Source: a virus. Taken from it: a DNA stretch of 64,000 nucleotides. Below the pieces are notes generated by a model. That model saw only the letters and a program-made list of their open reading frames with translations, did no database searches and had not been told where the DNA came from. This document shows, piece after piece, positions 18,101-25,069 of the stretch. The number at the start of each line of letters is the position of its first letter. The first letter of the stretch is position 1. Where the stretch lies: positions 124,001 through 188,000 of IMG/VR virus record IMGVR_UViG_3300008952_000003; one strand, given 5' to 3'. Made by a program: the position numbers and the translations under genes.

Positions 18101-18565
18101 CACTTCTGGACCGCCATATGTATTGATCGACCACGAAAGGAAAAACACCTAGCTGAGAATATAAAAGAGTACGCTCCAGAGGGAGATTTTTCTGACGAGG
18201 AGAAGATCGGGTATCTAGTTGAGCTAACTGGGGTATTTCCTTTCAACAAGGTCATGAAACCAGAAATATATAAACAATTAAATGAAGCATTTATTCCGCC
18301 CATCGCGAATTACGATCCAGAGCTTTGCGAAGTGGTGTGGTTTATTCCCCGAACAGTGACAACGAAGAGGACAAAAAATGGAAAGCCGTATTGGATTCTT
18401 GAAGTTGTCGATGATACGAACACCCTAACTCGCATTCGATGTTGGGGAGTACAGCAGTATGATAGGATCCACATCAATAAGCCATACATGGCAAAATTAG
18501 AGTATAACGAGAAGTGGGGATTTTCAACCAGAAGTCTCCGAAGAAATTTTAGGATTTTAGCTTGA
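15134..18565 (+). CDS. dnaE: DNA polymerase III alpha subunit (DnaE)
   Basis: A 1143-residue C-family replicase, close to bacterial full length. The PHP domain opens with VGLHAHSVAGS (His14, His16) and ALTDHGNMNGL. The palm carries GPGRGSAAGSLVAYVL and the catalytic PDIDYD (Asp470, Asp472). HAGGVVV, GVFQFTEVGAQRF and SIYRPGPL are further DnaE landmarks, followed by GYGFNKSHAVSYC, a helix-hairpin-helix region (IKGLGDAAIDQIV) and an OB fold near the end. It may be proofreading-competent through PHP; a lysine-rich insert sits near residues 95-125. It is probably the phage's main replicase, with the short PolA as accessory. Ribosome site AGGGGACAC. Confidence 0.95.
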   Translation: MKRKSSSIPFVGLHAHSVAGSIFDALGYPQEHMDFAFENGMSALALTDHGNMNGLPHQVLHAKKMREGGREFKPIFGIEAYFIPSLDEWREDYDAAKEDKKRRKTLSKDVTATTVEDEDASKKAVRNVLNRRRHLILLAQNQEGLNNLFAMISESFGPNNYYRYPRVDYKTLKKYSEGVIGASACLGGVYAGNYWENRENGEESVLEAMRETTKQMVDIFGDRWYGELQWNNIEEQHVLNKYIIKMHEEFGIKLISTSDSHYPNPKAWKDRELYRKLGWLGKPRPGYESAELPAGVEEIGYELYPRNGDQMWEAYKKYSEECGVEYDDDLILKSITETHDIAHQRIEDFMPDNTVRLPDFVIPPGETADSALQKFCFEGLRSLGLHTKEEYTDRLRMELGVISDRGFSKYFLTMNQISQKANEVMLTGPGRGSAAGSLVAYVLNITQVDPLKYGLQFSRFMRADATDYPDIDYDVADSMGLKEMLINDWGEDKVAPISNWNTLQLKSLIKDISKFYGIPFKEVNDVTSVMMVEAIGPAKLKHGIKTGIYNPTFEEVMEFSETLRGFLARYPHVKTHVEVLYGQVRSCSRHAGGVVVGEDLNSRMPLINSGGVRQTPWSEGQNVRHLEPMGFIKFDVLGLSTLKMIDGAIYHILRRHHGIENPTFEDIKDFYNKNLHPDVIDFDDQEVYKNIFHAGKWAGVFQFTEVGAQRFCQQAKPANLIDLAAITSIYRPGPLGANVHNDYVEARENAHRLKFINDEHREVTEETFGFLIFQEQIAELAHRLGKGLSLDEGNALRKVLTKKGTGKEAKVKKALHSKFVNGCTEKGIQRATAERLWETFEYFSGYGFNKSHAVSYCILSFQCAWLLNYYQVEWLAAFLDKEPETRKERAINVAKSFGLGIKSLDVNSSGRVWEISEDGKMLIQPLSSIKGLGDAAIDQIVGNRPFENIEAFLFNEKIIYSKLNKKSLDVLCRSGALQGLADERFTGGKHFWTAICIDRPRKEKHLAENIKEYAPEGDFSDEEKIGYLVELTGVFPFNKVMKPEIYKQLNEAFIPPIANYDPELCEVVWFIPRTVTTKRTKNGKPYWILEVVDDTNTLTRIRCWGVQQYDRIHINKPYMAKLEYNEKWGFSTRSLRRNFRILA

Positions 18566-18590
18566 CACGAGAAGGAATGTGTGCTATATT
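18562..18590 (+). promoter_or_regulatory. Sigma70-type promoter after dnaE
   Basis: TTGACA 18562-18567 overlaps the dnaE stop; 17-base spacer; TATATT 18585-18590. Drives the small gene at 18616 and the purine-synthesis gene. Confidence 0.8.
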
Positions 18591-18615
18591 GATAGAGTAG
18601 GCAGAGGAGAATACT

Positions 18616-18801
18616 ATGAAGTTTACGAATGTAATTACTAAGATTGAATTTAGCAAAGAGGATATCCGCACCGCGCTAGCTGACTATGTTGATTTAAATC
18701 ATCATCGACCTGGCTTGGCAGATAGCATTCGCAAGAACAATTTCAAAGTCACGACATCCCCCAATGGAAACTTCAGTATCAAGGTGCTCTCTGTAAAATA
18801 A
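18616..18801 (+). CDS. Small hypothetical protein
   Basis: 61 residues with AGAGGAG before the ATG. The sequence KFTNVITKIEFSKEDIRTALADYV followed by NFKVTTSPNGNFSIKVLSV suggests a short helix plus two-strand fold. No family recognised. It is the first gene of the transcript that continues into the adenylosuccinate synthetase-like gene. Confidence 0.6.
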   Translation: MKFTNVITKIEFSKEDIRTALADYVDLNHHRPGLADSIRKNNFKVTTSPNGNFSIKVLSVK

Positions 18802-18820
18802 GTTTTAATTTGGAGATTGA

Positions 18821-19822
18821 ATGTTACAAGTTGATATTATTCTGGGAGTGCAGCACGGCGATGAGGGAAAGGGAAAAGTTACCCATCACTTATTGAGAGA
18901 GGGAGACTACACCCACTGTCTTCGCTATAACGGCGGCTGCAATGCGGGGCATACAATTTATCATAACGGACAAAAGTTCGTCACACACCACATCCCAGCC
19001 GGTGTCTTCTTTGGGGTGAAGAGTATCATCGGCCCAGGGTGTATTGTTGACATTGATAAATTCTTCGAAGAGATCCAGATGCTGAGGGATGGAGGAATCG
19101 ACGTCGATAGCAAAATATTTATTGCTAAAAATGCACACGTCATACAGAGAAAGCACACCGACGCCGACGCAAATGAGATTCGCTTAGGCACCACCAGGAC
19201 TGGTAATGGTCCGTGCTATAGCGACAAATATGCCAGGGTTGGCTCTCGTGCAGAATCGTTTGCTCGCCTTGTGCCATACCTCGTCGATATGTACGAGGAA
19301 TTTTATATTGCGAACAGTAGCGCCACAGTCTTGTGCGAAGGAGCCCAAGGCTTCGCCCTGGACGTTGACTGGGGAGACTACCCGCATGTCACCAGCAGCC
19401 ACTGCACCACTGCTGGCGCCATGTTGAACGGCTTTCCTCCTAAATCAATACGAAATGTTTATGGTGTTGCAAAGGTATACGAAACGTATGTCGGCTCAAA
19501 GAAATTCCAACCTACCGGCGAGGTTTTTGAAAAAATCCAAGAAGCTGGGCAAGAGTATGGGGCCACCACCGGCCGCAAGCGCCAATGCAACTGGATGAAT
19601 TTAAGTTCCTTAAACCGAGCCTTGAAGATAAACGGAGTAGATCACCTAATAATCAATAAGGTCGATGTACTGGAAGAGGTTGGAGAGTGGTCCGTGGAAA
19701 TCGGATATCCAGAAAACAGTTCTATGTTATCTTTCTGCAATAAAGACCAGTTCTGTGATTACATTACCCGATATTTTGACGGAGTGGATATCACATTTTC
19801 CTCAAGTCCCGAGCAGATCTGA
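18821..19822 (+). CDS. Short adenylosuccinate synthetase (PurA/PurZ family)
   Basis: 333 residues, close to the length of archaeal PurA and phage PurZ (about 340) and shorter than bacterial PurA (about 430). The phosphate loop GVQHGDEGKGK keeps the catalytic Asp (Asp14), which characterised PurZ proteins replace. NAGHT supplies the catalytic His, LGTTRTGNGPCYSDKYAR matches the IMP-binding region, GATTGRKRQ the aspartate loop, and NKVDVLEE the guanine-recognition motif, so GTP use is expected. It either makes adenylosuccinate from IMP or belongs to the GTP-using PurZ0 type that makes the precursor of 2-aminoadenine. The retained Asp favours the former. IMP dehydrogenase is encoded 5 kb downstream. 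Confidence 0.88.
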   Translation: MLQVDIILGVQHGDEGKGKVTHHLLREGDYTHCLRYNGGCNAGHTIYHNGQKFVTHHIPAGVFFGVKSIIGPGCIVDIDKFFEEIQMLRDGGIDVDSKIFIAKNAHVIQRKHTDADANEIRLGTTRTGNGPCYSDKYARVGSRAESFARLVPYLVDMYEEFYIANSSATVLCEGAQGFALDVDWGDYPHVTSSHCTTAGAMLNGFPPKSIRNVYGVAKVYETYVGSKKFQPTGEVFEKIQEAGQEYGATTGRKRQCNWMNLSSLNRALKINGVDHLIINKVDVLEEVGEWSVEIGYPENSSMLSFCNKDQFCDYITRYFDGVDITFSSSPEQI

Positions 19823-20062
19823 GTGAAAGTAAAATATCCGATACTCGATCTCCATGGTGAGGAACACGACCGCGCAGACTTCTTAATTGAAAAGTTCATC
19901 ACAGACAATATTGATGAACTTCCGCTGAAGGTCATCACTGGGTATTCTGAGTTTTTTATCGATAAGACAAAAGAAATTGTCAAGAAGCTAAATCTTTTCT
20001 GCTACAAAGAGAACTATACAAATGATGGTTGCTGGATTATTCTTCGCAGTCCGTGGTTTTGA
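19823..20062 (+). CDS. Smr-domain-like protein
   Basis: 79 residues starting at GTG overlapping the previous stop. YPILDLHGEEHDRADFLIEKFI then LPLKVITGYSEFF and a final strand GCWIILRSPWF follow the Smr pattern (LDLHG...ITG.G). Smr domains are nucleases or RNA/DNA-binding modules in MutS2 and related proteins. The usual final GxG loop is changed to GYSEF, so catalysis is uncertain. Confidence 0.65.
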   Translation: MKVKYPILDLHGEEHDRADFLIEKFITDNIDELPLKVITGYSEFFIDKTKEIVKKLNLFCYKENYTNDGCWIILRSPWF

Positions 20063-20072
20063 GAGAAAGTGC

Positions 20073-20101
20073 TTGACAAATGTTAGCAATCATGCTATAT
20101 T
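20073..20101 (+). promoter_or_regulatory. Promoter of the restriction-modification operon
   Basis: TTGACA 20073-20078, 17-base spacer, TATATT 20096-20101, followed by AGGAGG and ATG 20125. Confidence 0.8.
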
Positions 20102-20124
20102 AATATTATAACTTAGGAGGAAAC

Positions 20125-20631
20125 ATGGCAGGAGGCATTCAGCCGGGAACATCAGCCACTACAACGGAATCAGTGTTGTCGGAACAAAAACATATTGATC
20201 TTGTTTTATACGCAATTTCTTTGCGTCCGAATCTTTCGCTTAAAAAATCTGTATTGATTGAGGACATTGCTGATCATCCGGCAGAGTATTCTAGGTGCGC
20301 CAATGGTAAATCTCAACGATGGGATGCTGATGGCGGCTTTATCACAACAAACGACGGTCAGGTTATCGGTGTTTGTGAAAACAAATATCAGGGTACCCGA
20401 CAAAACGCGTGCGAGAGGGTTTGTAAATATCTAACATTTCTAGACGCCCACCAGATGTTTGTTTCTTGCGATGGTCCGGGTTTCGAAAAGAAGAATGGCG
20501 AAGGATCTACTGGTCCACTCGTTGATATGCTTAAGCATGCTGGTGCAGTCGTACTAGAAAACGAAACCCATGAAAAGTTCTTGGAAGCCATCAATGGCTG
20601 GCTCGATTCATTAGAGGCAAGATATTTATGA
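20125..20631 (+). CDS. EcoRI-like type II restriction endonuclease (putative)
   Basis: 168 residues with a PD-(D/E)xK core like EcoRI: D-A-D69-G-G-F-I, then VIGVCE85NK87YQG, comparable to EcoRI PDGGIVEV...VVLVAEAKHQG. The following IFVSCDG-type segment (MFVSCDGPGF) and GPLVDMLKHAGAVV mirror the EcoRI order of strand, Gly-Asn-Phe-like loop and helix. It would cut a short palindrome. The adjoining, overlapping gene is an adenine methyltransferase, as expected of a type II system. At 168 residues it is shorter than EcoRI (277), so recognition elements may be reduced. Confidence 0.7.
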   Translation: MAGGIQPGTSATTTESVLSEQKHIDLVLYAISLRPNLSLKKSVLIEDIADHPAEYSRCANGKSQRWDADGGFITTNDGQVIGVCENKYQGTRQNACERVCKYLTFLDAHQMFVSCDGPGFEKKNGEGSTGPLVDMLKHAGAVVLENETHEKFLEAINGWLDSLEARYL

Positions 20632-21674
20632 AGCCACTGTTTATGTGGGCTGGAGGCAAGAAAAAGCTTCTCAAGAAATACGAACCACACTTGCCTGACA
20701 ATTTTGAATCTTATCACGAACCTTTCTTTGGTGGTGGTGCGATGTTTGTCTGGGCATACGAAAAGAATCCTAATGCAAACTTCTACATCAATGACATCAA
20801 TAAACATATTATTGGTATCTATAAGGCCGTTCGAGACGATGTGGAAACGTTCTGCGCGCATTTAGACGAGCTTCAAAGGGAGTATCTTGAACTGCCTGGC
20901 CCAAAAGAGCAGGGCGGAGAGACGAACAAGACCCTGCAGAAAAAGTACGCTCGCCCAGATAAGGGACGAGGCCGTAGAGACTGGGAGTCAATTTACAGAG
21001 AGCAAAAGTCTCGAAGGCATTATTATTTCAAAGTTCGAGACGAGTATGCTTGGGATCACAAGAAATTAACTCCAGTCAATGAAGCTGCCATGCTGTATTT
21101 TCTAATGAAGACTGGGTTTAACGGCGTCTGGCAACTGAACAAGAACACTAACGGCAGATTCGGCACACCTTGTGGCCTAATGAAGCATACTGATAAAGTG
21201 TACGACAAAGAGAATGTCATGGAGTGGCACAGAGCCCTCCAGAATTGTGAAATAACTTCTGGCGACTACAAGCAAACTTTAAGAGATGTTGGTCCCGGCT
21301 CTTATATCTTCTTGGATCCTCCTTATCGTGGGGGCTTTGCGGACTATGGAACAGAAAAAGACGATAACTTCCAGCAAGAAGTCGTAAATTATCTTAACGC
21401 TGCTGCAGCCAGAAAGGCATACTGTATGCTATCCAATCGTGACATGGGTGACGGATTCTTCGAGGATCGAAAAGGAAACAATCAAATTGAATATTTTGAT
21501 GTAACTTACACGGTTGGGCGAAGAAAGAAAGTAGGCGTGGATGAGAATGGAAAAGATATATTCGAGGCTGTAAAGGCAAAAGAAATTTTAATGATTGGAC
21601 TTGACAAAGAAAGTCAAACGTGCTATATTAATAATACAAACAAACTAGGAGTGTTAAATGGGAACTGGATTTGA
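20628..21674 (+). CDS. N6-adenine DNA methyltransferase (D12/Dam class)
   Basis: 348 residues in alpha-group order: FMWAGGKKKLL (SAM site), EPFFGGGAMF (motif I), a 100-residue target-recognition segment and IFLDPPYRGG (catalytic DPPY, around residue 230). It methylates adenine in a short site and would protect phage DNA from the endonuclease encoded just upstream (ATGA overlap). The last 25 codons contain the promoter of the next gene (21601) and the frame overlaps the next start by 17 bases, which is unusual. The C-terminus may therefore have been altered by the promoter's arrival. Confidence 0.9.
   Translation: MKPLFMWAGGKKKLLKKYEPHLPDNFESYHEPFFGGGAMFVWAYEKNPNANFYINDINKHIIGIYKAVRDDVETFCAHLDELQREYLELPGPKEQGGETNKTLQKKYARPDKGRGRRDWESIYREQKSRRHYYFKVRDEYAWDHKKLTPVNEAAMLYFLMKTGFNGVWQLNKNTNGRFGTPCGLMKHTDKVYDKENVMEWHRALQNCEITSGDYKQTLRDVGPGSYIFLDPPYRGGFADYGTEKDDNFQQEVVNYLNAAAARKAYCMLSNRDMGDGFFEDRKGNNQIEYFDVTYTVGRRKKVGVDENGKDIFEAVKAKEILMIGLDKESQTCYINNTNKLGVLNGNWI
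21601..21629 (+). promoter_or_regulatory. Promoter inside the methyltransferase 3' end
   Basis: TTGACA 21601-21606, 17-base spacer, TATATT 21624-21629; lies wholly in coding sequence and drives 21658 onward. Confidence 0.75.
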
Positions 21675-21969
21675 AATTTTTGAAAACGTAGTGGAGATTC
21701 ATCAAGAAGTTGAGGATGTCGATATGTCAACAAAAGAAGAAAAGATGTTGGAGTATGTTCAAGAACTTCAGAAGATTGAAGATCAGATGGAGCCACTGAA
21801 AGAGATGAAGCGCCAACTTAAAGCAGACTTTAAAGAAGCTGATTGGCTCACTGGAGACGAGATCTCCATGACAGTCAAGGCTTATCGAATGCTCAAGACA
21901 AAAGACTTTGACTTCGATGAGTTTAGCAACGTTTATGAATCACTTGCGAAGATTGCTGGGAAGGTATGA
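21658..21969 (+). CDS. Small coiled-coil protein
   Basis: 103 residues; AGGAG precedes ATG 21658. Residues 20-65 (STKEEKMLEYVQELQKIEDQ...) form a strongly predicted coiled coil, followed by DWLTGDEISMTVKAYRML. It overlaps both neighbours. It may regulate or accompany the restriction-modification and ParB-like genes; no family was recognised. Confidence 0.65.
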   Translation: MGTGFEIFENVVEIHQEVEDVDMSTKEEKMLEYVQELQKIEDQMEPLKEMKRQLKADFKEADWLTGDEISMTVKAYRMLKTKDFDFDEFSNVYESLAKIAGKV

Positions 21970-23093
21970 TGGGAAATATAATACGAAACAAATTCACAGG
22001 GACTGATAAAAACAATAAATTAGACCTTCGACAGTTTCCGTCAAAGAAGATGTATTGCCCAGTCGCTCAATCAGAAAAGGCATGCTATTATGTTCCTTTG
22101 AGTATGGTTGATTCTTTGGGTCACAACCCAGGTAGAATAAAGGGGACTCAAAACGATAATGTTCAGCGCATTGCAGAATCATTTCGCACAAATCCAGATG
22201 GACAAGAAGAGCCGGTTTGTCTTAGATGGTCGGGCATCCATGCAAACTTCGAGAGGGTTTACGGAGTTCATCGATGCGAAGCGGCCAATATTGTTCAAAA
22301 TGAGGACAATATGACAATCGCCAATCATCCACCAAATACTGAACCCGGCATCTGGGCTTGGGTTTTTACTGGAACTGACGCCGAAAAAACACTAGTTCAA
22401 ATGAAGGAGAATGGAAATAAGAAGCCTCAAAGTCCTGCCACCAAAGAAGAAATCGCCGGAATGTTAAAAAAGTGTATTGATCAGGGGGGCCTAGATTATT
22501 CTGAAGGAGGAAGATTTGCATCCCTTAGTGATGAAGACAAACGCAAGCGTGCAAAGGACTTGCTGCTCAAGGAAGTTCCCCAATGGGGCGGAAGAAAGTT
22601 CCAAGGAGTGTGGAATGTTATCCTTGGTAGTGATGCACACTCATCGTATTCTAGTTTAAAAACTTGGACCAAAGAAAGAATTAGGGAATATTTTGCATAT
22701 CACAATAAATATAATTTACCTATAGACGAAGTATTAAATACAAAGAAGAAGTCGCCGATCATCGACGCGGGTGGAGTAAGATATAATATCAGATTTGTGG
22801 CAGATGTCCAAGAAATCACCGGAGCGCTCCCGACTCATGCAGCAAAGGCAAGGGAGAAAAAGAAAATAGATAAGACTATAGTTGTCGCTGGACTTGGAAG
22901 AACTACAGTAAAAAAGATTGAAACCGACAGAAAGCGTCTTATCAAGGAAGCAAAATATTGGAACGAAAATATTTATTATTCTTTTGATGAATTATTATTT
23001 GTTCCCCAGACAACAGAAGAAACGGACAAGCATCTCCATAAGGGTGAATATGCTCTCGAAGTTGATCTTACAGAAAGCCAAGAAGAGGAATAA
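21966..23093 (+). CDS. ParB-like protein, copy 1
   Basis: 375 residues. YYVPLSMVDSLGHNPGRIKGTQNDNVQRIAESFRTNPDGQEEPVCLRWSG..., then VYGVHRCEAANI, resembles the ParB/Srx N-terminal fold, where the GVHR replaces the usual GERR/GxHR catalytic turn. A basic middle region (DEDKRKRAKDLLLKEVPQWGGRKFQ) may bind DNA. It is homologous to the protein at 42744 (shared ATKEEI/ATKDDN, VPQW/MPSW, and a closing FVPQTTEE/VLPQTTAE). ParB-fold proteins can be CTPases or nucleases; the role here is unknown. It begins in a 4-base overlap with the preceding gene. Confidence 0.6.
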   Translation: MMGNIIRNKFTGTDKNNKLDLRQFPSKKMYCPVAQSEKACYYVPLSMVDSLGHNPGRIKGTQNDNVQRIAESFRTNPDGQEEPVCLRWSGIHANFERVYGVHRCEAANIVQNEDNMTIANHPPNTEPGIWAWVFTGTDAEKTLVQMKENGNKKPQSPATKEEIAGMLKKCIDQGGLDYSEGGRFASLSDEDKRKRAKDLLLKEVPQWGGRKFQGVWNVILGSDAHSSYSSLKTWTKERIREYFAYHNKYNLPIDEVLNTKKKSPIIDAGGVRYNIRFVADVQEITGALPTHAAKAREKKKIDKTIVVAGLGRTTVKKIETDRKRLIKEAKYWNENIYYSFDELLFVPQTTEETDKHLHKGEYALEVDLTESQEEE

Positions 23094-23627
23094 ATGATTT
23101 TAGAGTATTACCGCACACGACCGAATGCTATTCCTCCAACCCGCGCAAATCCATCAGACGCGGGATTGGATGTGTATTATAATCCAGAACACCCCCAGGA
23201 ATTGGGGTTGAATCTGCGCCCAGGCGAGAGTAAGTTGTTTCCCACTGGTCTTAAATTCGGAGTGCCTCACGGCTATATGCTGGAGGTAAAGAATCGCAGT
23301 GGAAATGCATCGAAACGAAGTTTACTTGTTGGTGCCTGTGTTATAGATTCTGGATATGATGGCGAGGTTTTTGTGAATCTCCATAATGTGGGGACGGAGA
23401 CTCAATTTGTGAAAAGAGGAACGAAGGTTGCTCAAATCGTAATGGTACCGGTTGTACACTTCCGAGCGCTTGAGACAAATCGAGACAATCTATACGATTG
23501 GTATCCGATTACGATGAGTGGTCGCGGCGATGGTGCCCTTGGCTCAACGGATAATGAGAGCCCCCCACAAAACTCAATCGATTCTCGTGACACCCCCGGA
23601 AGCTGGGAACTTGGAGATCCTACATGA
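23094..23627 (+). CDS. dut: dUTPase
   Basis: 177 residues, with the five trimeric dUTPase motifs: SDAGLDVYY (1), NRSGNASKR (2), GVIDSGY-like ACVIDSGYDGEV (3), KRGTKVAQIVMVPV (4) and SGRGDGALGSTD (5). It hydrolyses dUTP, keeping uracil out of DNA and giving dUMP. A 20-residue polar tail follows motif 5. The ATG directly follows the stop of the ParB-like gene. Confidence 0.93.
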   Translation: MILEYYRTRPNAIPPTRANPSDAGLDVYYNPEHPQELGLNLRPGESKLFPTGLKFGVPHGYMLEVKNRSGNASKRSLLVGACVIDSGYDGEVFVNLHNVGTETQFVKRGTKVAQIVMVPVVHFRALETNRDNLYDWYPITMSGRGDGALGSTDNESPPQNSIDSRDTPGSWELGDPT

Positions 23628-24664
23628 AGATGAGAAAATGCTTATCATACGATGACGTGTTGCTCGTGCCTCAGTATTCTGATATAGTGTCACGATCCGA
23701 GGTAGACATTACAACGAGCCTATCTCCTGATTTAATCTTTGAATTTCCGGTGATCTCTTCGCCTATGGATACGATCACAGAAGATGATATGGCGGCTACC
23801 ATGTCATCATTGGGAGGCCTGGGAGTTATCCATCGATATAACACGATAGAAGCCCAGTGTGATTTGGTGAGATCGGTAAAAGTCTCCTCCCCTGGCGCCA
23901 CCGTATCCGCAGCTATTGGGGTGACTGGAGACTATATGGAGAGGGCCCAGTCGCTCGTCCGTGCTGGAGCAAGCATTCTTTGTTTGGATGTTGCTCACGG
24001 TCACCACATTCTTATGAAAGATGCACTTACGAGCGTTAGATCAATCTTTAATGAGCGCCTGCACATAATGGCTGGAAATGTCGCGACCAGGAAGGCCGCC
24101 GAGGATCTAGCAAAGTGGGGAGCAGATTCGATTAGGTGCAATATAGGTGGCGGTTCAATTTGTTCCACGCGAGTTCAGACTGGTCACGGCCTTCCCGGAT
24201 TTCAAACAATCGTAGATTGCTTTGATGCTACCTTTAATCGCGATATCAAAATTATCGCTGATGGGGGAATTCGAAATAGTGGGGATATTGTAAAGGCCCT
24301 CGCCGCTGGCGCCGACTTTGTGATGGTCGGGTCTCTGTTTTCTGGCACGTCGGAGACCCCAGGGAAAATAATCAGAGATAAGGAAGGAAATAGCTTTAAG
24401 GCATATCGCGGAATGGCATCCTCAGAGGCACAAAGAAACTGGCGAGGACACACCAGTTCTCTGGAGGGTGTCTCCGCATTGGTTCCGTTTCGTGGCTCCG
24501 TCGAGAACATAGTAGATGAACTAAAGGTCGGAATCCGCAGTGGCCTCTCCTATTCTGGAGCTAGGAATATCGACGAATTGCAGTCAACCGCCGAGTTCGT
24601 TGTGCAGACATCTTCCGGCTTGGTGGAGAGTGGCACCCACATTAATGGCAGGTTCAGTGGCTGA
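23624..24664 (+). CDS. guaB: IMP dehydrogenase without CBS domains
   Basis: 346 residues forming the IMPDH barrel. LSYDDVLLVPQYSD opens the protein, ISSPMDTITED and HRYNTIEAQ follow, and GGGSICSTR holds the catalytic Cys (Cys180). ADGGIRNSGDIVKALAAGADFVMVGSLF is the phosphate-binding signature and KAYRGMASSEAQ the mobile flap. The regulatory CBS pair of bacterial GuaB (about 120 residues) is missing, so feedback control by purine nucleotides is probably lost. It commits IMP to guanine nucleotides. GMP reductase is the alternative, but the flap fits IMPDH. ATGA overlap with dut. Confidence 0.88.
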   Translation: MKMRKCLSYDDVLLVPQYSDIVSRSEVDITTSLSPDLIFEFPVISSPMDTITEDDMAATMSSLGGLGVIHRYNTIEAQCDLVRSVKVSSPGATVSAAIGVTGDYMERAQSLVRAGASILCLDVAHGHHILMKDALTSVRSIFNERLHIMAGNVATRKAAEDLAKWGADSIRCNIGGGSICSTRVQTGHGLPGFQTIVDCFDATFNRDIKIIADGGIRNSGDIVKALAAGADFVMVGSLFSGTSETPGKIIRDKEGNSFKAYRGMASSEAQRNWRGHTSSLEGVSALVPFRGSVENIVDELKVGIRSGLSYSGARNIDELQSTAEFVVQTSSGLVESGTHINGRFSG

Positions 24665-24986
24665 TTACGGAAAAAGGGAGAAGCGAATAAGTTTCATGGA
24701 TACGGATAAACGAAATGCAGATTTGCTTATTAGGTTAAAGAATGATGGACTGACAAAGACAAAGTTTTTTCGAGCAATCCTTTCTGGGTATTTAGAGAGG
24801 GATCACGCCATTGTTGAGTTTGTGGAGAGGTTCAAGCTATCAGCGGGCCACCAAAGCCGCTCCAAAGCCGCAGTTGTTAAAGATTTAGAGGGAAAAGGAA
24901 AAAAGAATAAGGCAAAATATGGTCTTGAGGATAGAGAGATACAAAATATTTTCGATATCCTTGAAAAAGAACATCCCGAATTATAA
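24657..24986 (+). CDS. Hypothetical basic protein
   Basis: About 109 residues from GTG 24657 (AGG upstream), overlapping the guaB end; the frame is open further upstream inside guaB, but that part is a shadow. The sequence DTDKRNADLLIRLKNDGLTKTKFFRAILSGYLERD resembles a ribbon-helix-helix or similar small DNA-binding layout, followed by a lysine-rich segment. Possible regulator; not recognised. Confidence 0.6.
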   Translation: MADYGKREKRISFMDTDKRNADLLIRLKNDGLTKTKFFRAILSGYLERDHAIVEFVERFKLSAGHQSRSKAAVVKDLEGKGKKNKAKYGLEDREIQNIFDILEKEHPEL

Positions 24987-25012
24987 ACTTTTGGGTTTTT
25001 TAAAAAACAAAA

Positions 25013-25022
25013 TACTATTTAT
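25013..25022 (+). promoter_or_regulatory. Candidate late-promoter motif TACTATTTAT
   Basis: Preceded by the palindrome GTTTTTTAAAAAAC (24995-25008). The same pair occurs at 59346-59366. It lies 47 bases before the acidic repeat-protein gene. Confidence 0.4.
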
Positions 25023-25069
25023 TAATGATTATAATATACTGCTCTTGGTATATCTAAGGAGATCTTAAA

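Noticed and set aside
18821-19822. Calling this gene PurZ and the genome a confirmed 2-aminoadenine genome
   Set aside because: The catalytic Asp of PurA is retained and no DatZ or MazZ was found in the window; only biochemical data would settle it.
24540-24656. Upstream extension of the 24657 gene
   Set aside because: The frame is open inside guaB but its composition follows guaB's reading frame and no ribosome site supports it.
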